DNA of 28,996 bases from contig CAYHBX010000003.1 of NCBI GenBank assembly GCA_964355005.1, positions 1 to 28,996 on the forward strand, written 5' to 3'. The position numbers and the translations under genes are program-made. Origin of the DNA: JAUSKF01 sp964355005 (GTDB lineage Bacteria > Patescibacteriota > Minisyncoccia > UBA6257 > WO2-44-18). The notes beneath the pieces are model-generated. The model was given only the letters and a program-made list of their open reading frames with translations. It ran no database searches and was not told the origin of the DNA. This document shows positions 27,877 to 28,996 of the stretch, in pieces (within the stretch, counting starts at the first letter, position 1; every line of letters starts with the position of its first letter).

Positions 27877-28676
27877 AAAACACCACGAAGGATCAGTTGG
27901 AGATCGGGGATCTTGTTCGATTCGTCGAAGTGGACGATCGGAAGGTCAACCAGCTTCGGCTGAATTACGGAACCGGCCCGTTCTTCATCGTAGGGATGAA
28001 ACGCGACGATTCTGGTGTTCAGATGGCCAGCTTGCTCGTCCACTTTGTGGACAGCGAAGGCTGCTTTCTCACGACCTTTCTCGGTGTGCCGACAGACGTA
28101 CTCGACCGAGTGGAAGTGTCACCGGTAGAAATTTTCCATTCCGGTGATGAAGTGTATTTCCGGGAGCTTCCGGAAAGCCGGGCATTCCGGGATCAGGACG
28201 GCCGGTCGTTGACCGACCTCTACGGCCCTGGTGAGTTTCAGGTGGAGGAAGCGCAGTGGGAGAATTCCAGCCGTCCGGGATCGATCGCTCATCCGCAGTG
28301 GATCAATCTCGGAGGCGGCGTCAGGGTTTCCGGATTCTTCCTGACAAAAGACAGGAAGAAAGCGGATCGGCGGAGAATCTCGGCCAACAGAACTCTGCGT
28401 GACAGAGAGCTGAAAGTGACCAAGCGCCGCCCGTTCGGTTGGTGGGCGTGGCAGGTGATGGCGCGAGTTGGATTTATCGCGGCCATTTCCATGGGAGTCG
28501 CGGGCGGCTGGTTCATGGCCGAATTCGAGCGCCCGGGCATCCCTGTCTTCATGGGGATGTTCGTACTTATTGCCGTCGCGACCATTAGCCTAATCCCGGC
28601 GATGATCTGCTGGATGTTCTGTCAGGACAGAGCCGGTCAGTATGAGGATTACTACGACTACCGGCTCCCGAAGTAA
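27873..28676 (+). CDS. Unknown protein with two copies of the GPGPF-type domain and C-terminal membrane helices, 267 aa
   Basis: No named family is recognised. Two cytoplasmic-type modules lie in tandem. Module 1 (about 9-80) has LEIGDLVRF, YGTGPFFIVG and a divergent end. Module 2 (about 84-165) has VEIFHSGDEVYF, YGPGEFQVEEA, AHPQWI and SGFFLTKDRKK, clearly homologous to the domain in the gene before. A basic linker (about 160-187) and two membrane helices (about 196-217 and 224-250) follow, with a Tyr/Asp-rich tail. The GTG start at 27873 lies in GTGA overlap with the previous gene and has AGAGGAG upstream; the ATG-less extension to 27801 is not used. A strong terminator closes the unit. Confidence 0.8.
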   Translation: MKNTTKDQLEIGDLVRFVEVDDRKVNQLRLNYGTGPFFIVGMKRDDSGVQMASLLVHFVDSEGCFLTTFLGVPTDVLDRVEVSPVEIFHSGDEVYFRELPESRAFRDQDGRSLTDLYGPGEFQVEEAQWENSSRPGSIAHPQWINLGGGVRVSGFFLTKDRKKADRRRISANRTLRDRELKVTKRRPFGWWAWQVMARVGFIAAISMGVAGGWFMAEFERPGIPVFMGMFVLIAVATISLIPAMICWMFCQDRAGQYEDYYDYRLPK

Positions 28677-28682
28677 ATATGA

Positions 28683-28715
28683 CCCCCGTTCCGATATATT
28701 GGAGCGGGGGTTTTT
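28683..28715 (+). terminator. Intrinsic terminator of the two-gene unit
   Basis: CCCCCG-TTCC and GGAG-CGGGGG pair across an 8-nt AT loop and are followed by TTTTTG. Confidence 0.92.
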
Positions 28716-28718
28716 GTT

Positions 28719-28749
28719 AGTCATTGCGAGCTTCGCGAAGCAATCTTAC
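28719..28749. repeat. Partial copy of the GTCATTGCGA-type repeat
   Basis: AGTCATTGCGAGCTTCGCGA followed by AGCAATC matches the left part of the element at 25961-26029, with its own CTTCGCGAAG hairpin. It directly abuts the -10 of the last gene. Confidence 0.75.
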
Positions 28750-28752
28750 AAT
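28747..28752 (+). promoter_or_regulatory. -10 box predicting a leaderless mRNA for the EamA gene
   Basis: TACAAT lies at exactly -12 to -7 of the ATG at 28759, with no ribosome site. It overlaps the end of the GTCATTGCGA-type repeat. Confidence 0.55.
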
Positions 28753-28758
28753 TATAAA

Positions 28759-28996
28759 ATGCGTTCAAAATTATTTTTATGGTTCTCGGTTTTGTACCTG
28801 GGATTTTGGGGAGGCGCGATCGGCGTCTTGGGTAAATTCGCGCTGGTCAGCTTCACCCCGCTCCAGCTGATCTTTTTTCGGCTGGCTTTTTCAATTTTGA
28901 TCTTTGGTTTGATCCTGCTCGCGCGGCAAAAACTTTGGATAACGCTGCGCGGAATATTCAAAGACGTGCGGTATTATATTTTTTTGTCTATTAGTG
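28759..28996 (+). CDS. EamA-family (drug/metabolite) transporter, N-terminal part
   Basis: The gene runs off the window after 79 codons. The visible part begins MRSKLFLWFSVLYLGFWGGA and has two membrane helices (about residues 5-27 and 34-54) followed by a basic loop. The pattern of a first helix with W.G...V..K and a second reading FTPLQLIFFRLAFSILI is the EamA/DMT signature, including the F.R motif. The family exports small metabolites; the substrate is not known. No frame problem is seen up to the window end. Confidence 0.8.
   Translation, partial: MRSKLFLWFSVLYLGFWGGAIGVLGKFALVSFTPLQLIFFRLAFSILIFGLILLARQKLWITLRGIFKDVRYYIFLSIS

Overview
The window looks like a chromosomal segment of a bacterium of the Candidate Phyla Radiation (Patescibacteria, most like Parcubacteria). 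This rests on recognition only: a DUF5671 membrane protein, a membrane-anchored Gmad2-domain protein, a DUF2079/GT39/dolichyl-phosphate-mannose-synthase-like surface glycosylation group, short pilin-like and Cys-rich proteins, and a group I intron in a tRNA gene. TGA acts as an ordinary stop, so the Gracilibacteria/Absconditabacteria code does not apply. No CRISPR array, transposase, integrase or rRNA was seen.

Layout. 1-250 (minus) holds the 5' exon of a tRNA and most of its group I intron; the 3' half lies outside the window. 339-713 is an HNH nuclease gene. 1316-6903 (plus) carries three large, separately terminated enzymes: adenosylcobalamin-dependent ribonucleotide reductase, malate synthase and isocitrate lyase, the last two being the glyoxylate-shunt pair. 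A small PDZ-like membrane protein follows. 7693-9950 has a LOG-family nucleotide hydrolase divergent from an ATPase/permease pair of a Zn/Mn-type ABC importer. 10075-19492 is a long minus-strand block: small unknown proteins, DUF5671, a GlcD/D-lactate-dehydrogenase-like flavoprotein, Gmad2 protein, anchored cupredoxin, RdgB, endonuclease IV, a tRNA-binding OB-fold protein, an anchored trypsin-like protease, RsmE and a SAM methyltransferase. Two Cys-rich mini-proteins (24 and 55 aa) sit in this block. 19677-25952 is a surface/glycosylation group (GT39, DUF2079, DPM1-like synthase, and an anchored Ig/FN3-like surface protein). 26039-28996 has MsrB, an anchored protein, a gene-free inverted-repeat region, a two-gene unit of unknown membrane proteins sharing a repeated domain, and the start of an EamA transporter.

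Two expression styles can be read from the DNA. One set (RNR, malate synthase, isocitrate lyase, PDZ protein, and the unknown genes at 10371, 24250 and 27451) has a strong Shine-Dalgarno sequence, usually a near-consensus -35/-10 promoter, and a hairpin terminator. The other set (HNH, Gmad2, RsmE, DUF2079, the 27087 gene, EamA and others) has a -10 hexamer placed exactly or almost exactly at -12 to -7 from the ATG and no Shine-Dalgarno sequence, which predicts leaderless mRNAs.

Repeats are unusually active. There are two elements bounded by nearly the same 20-bp inverted repeat that each end on the start codon of a gene. An AT-rich repeat lies in frame inside the DUF2079 gene and also supplies the stop codons of two convergent genes. 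A GC-rich palindrome lies in frame inside a methyltransferase gene. The most novel protein-level signal is the duplicated domain in the genes at 27451-28676.
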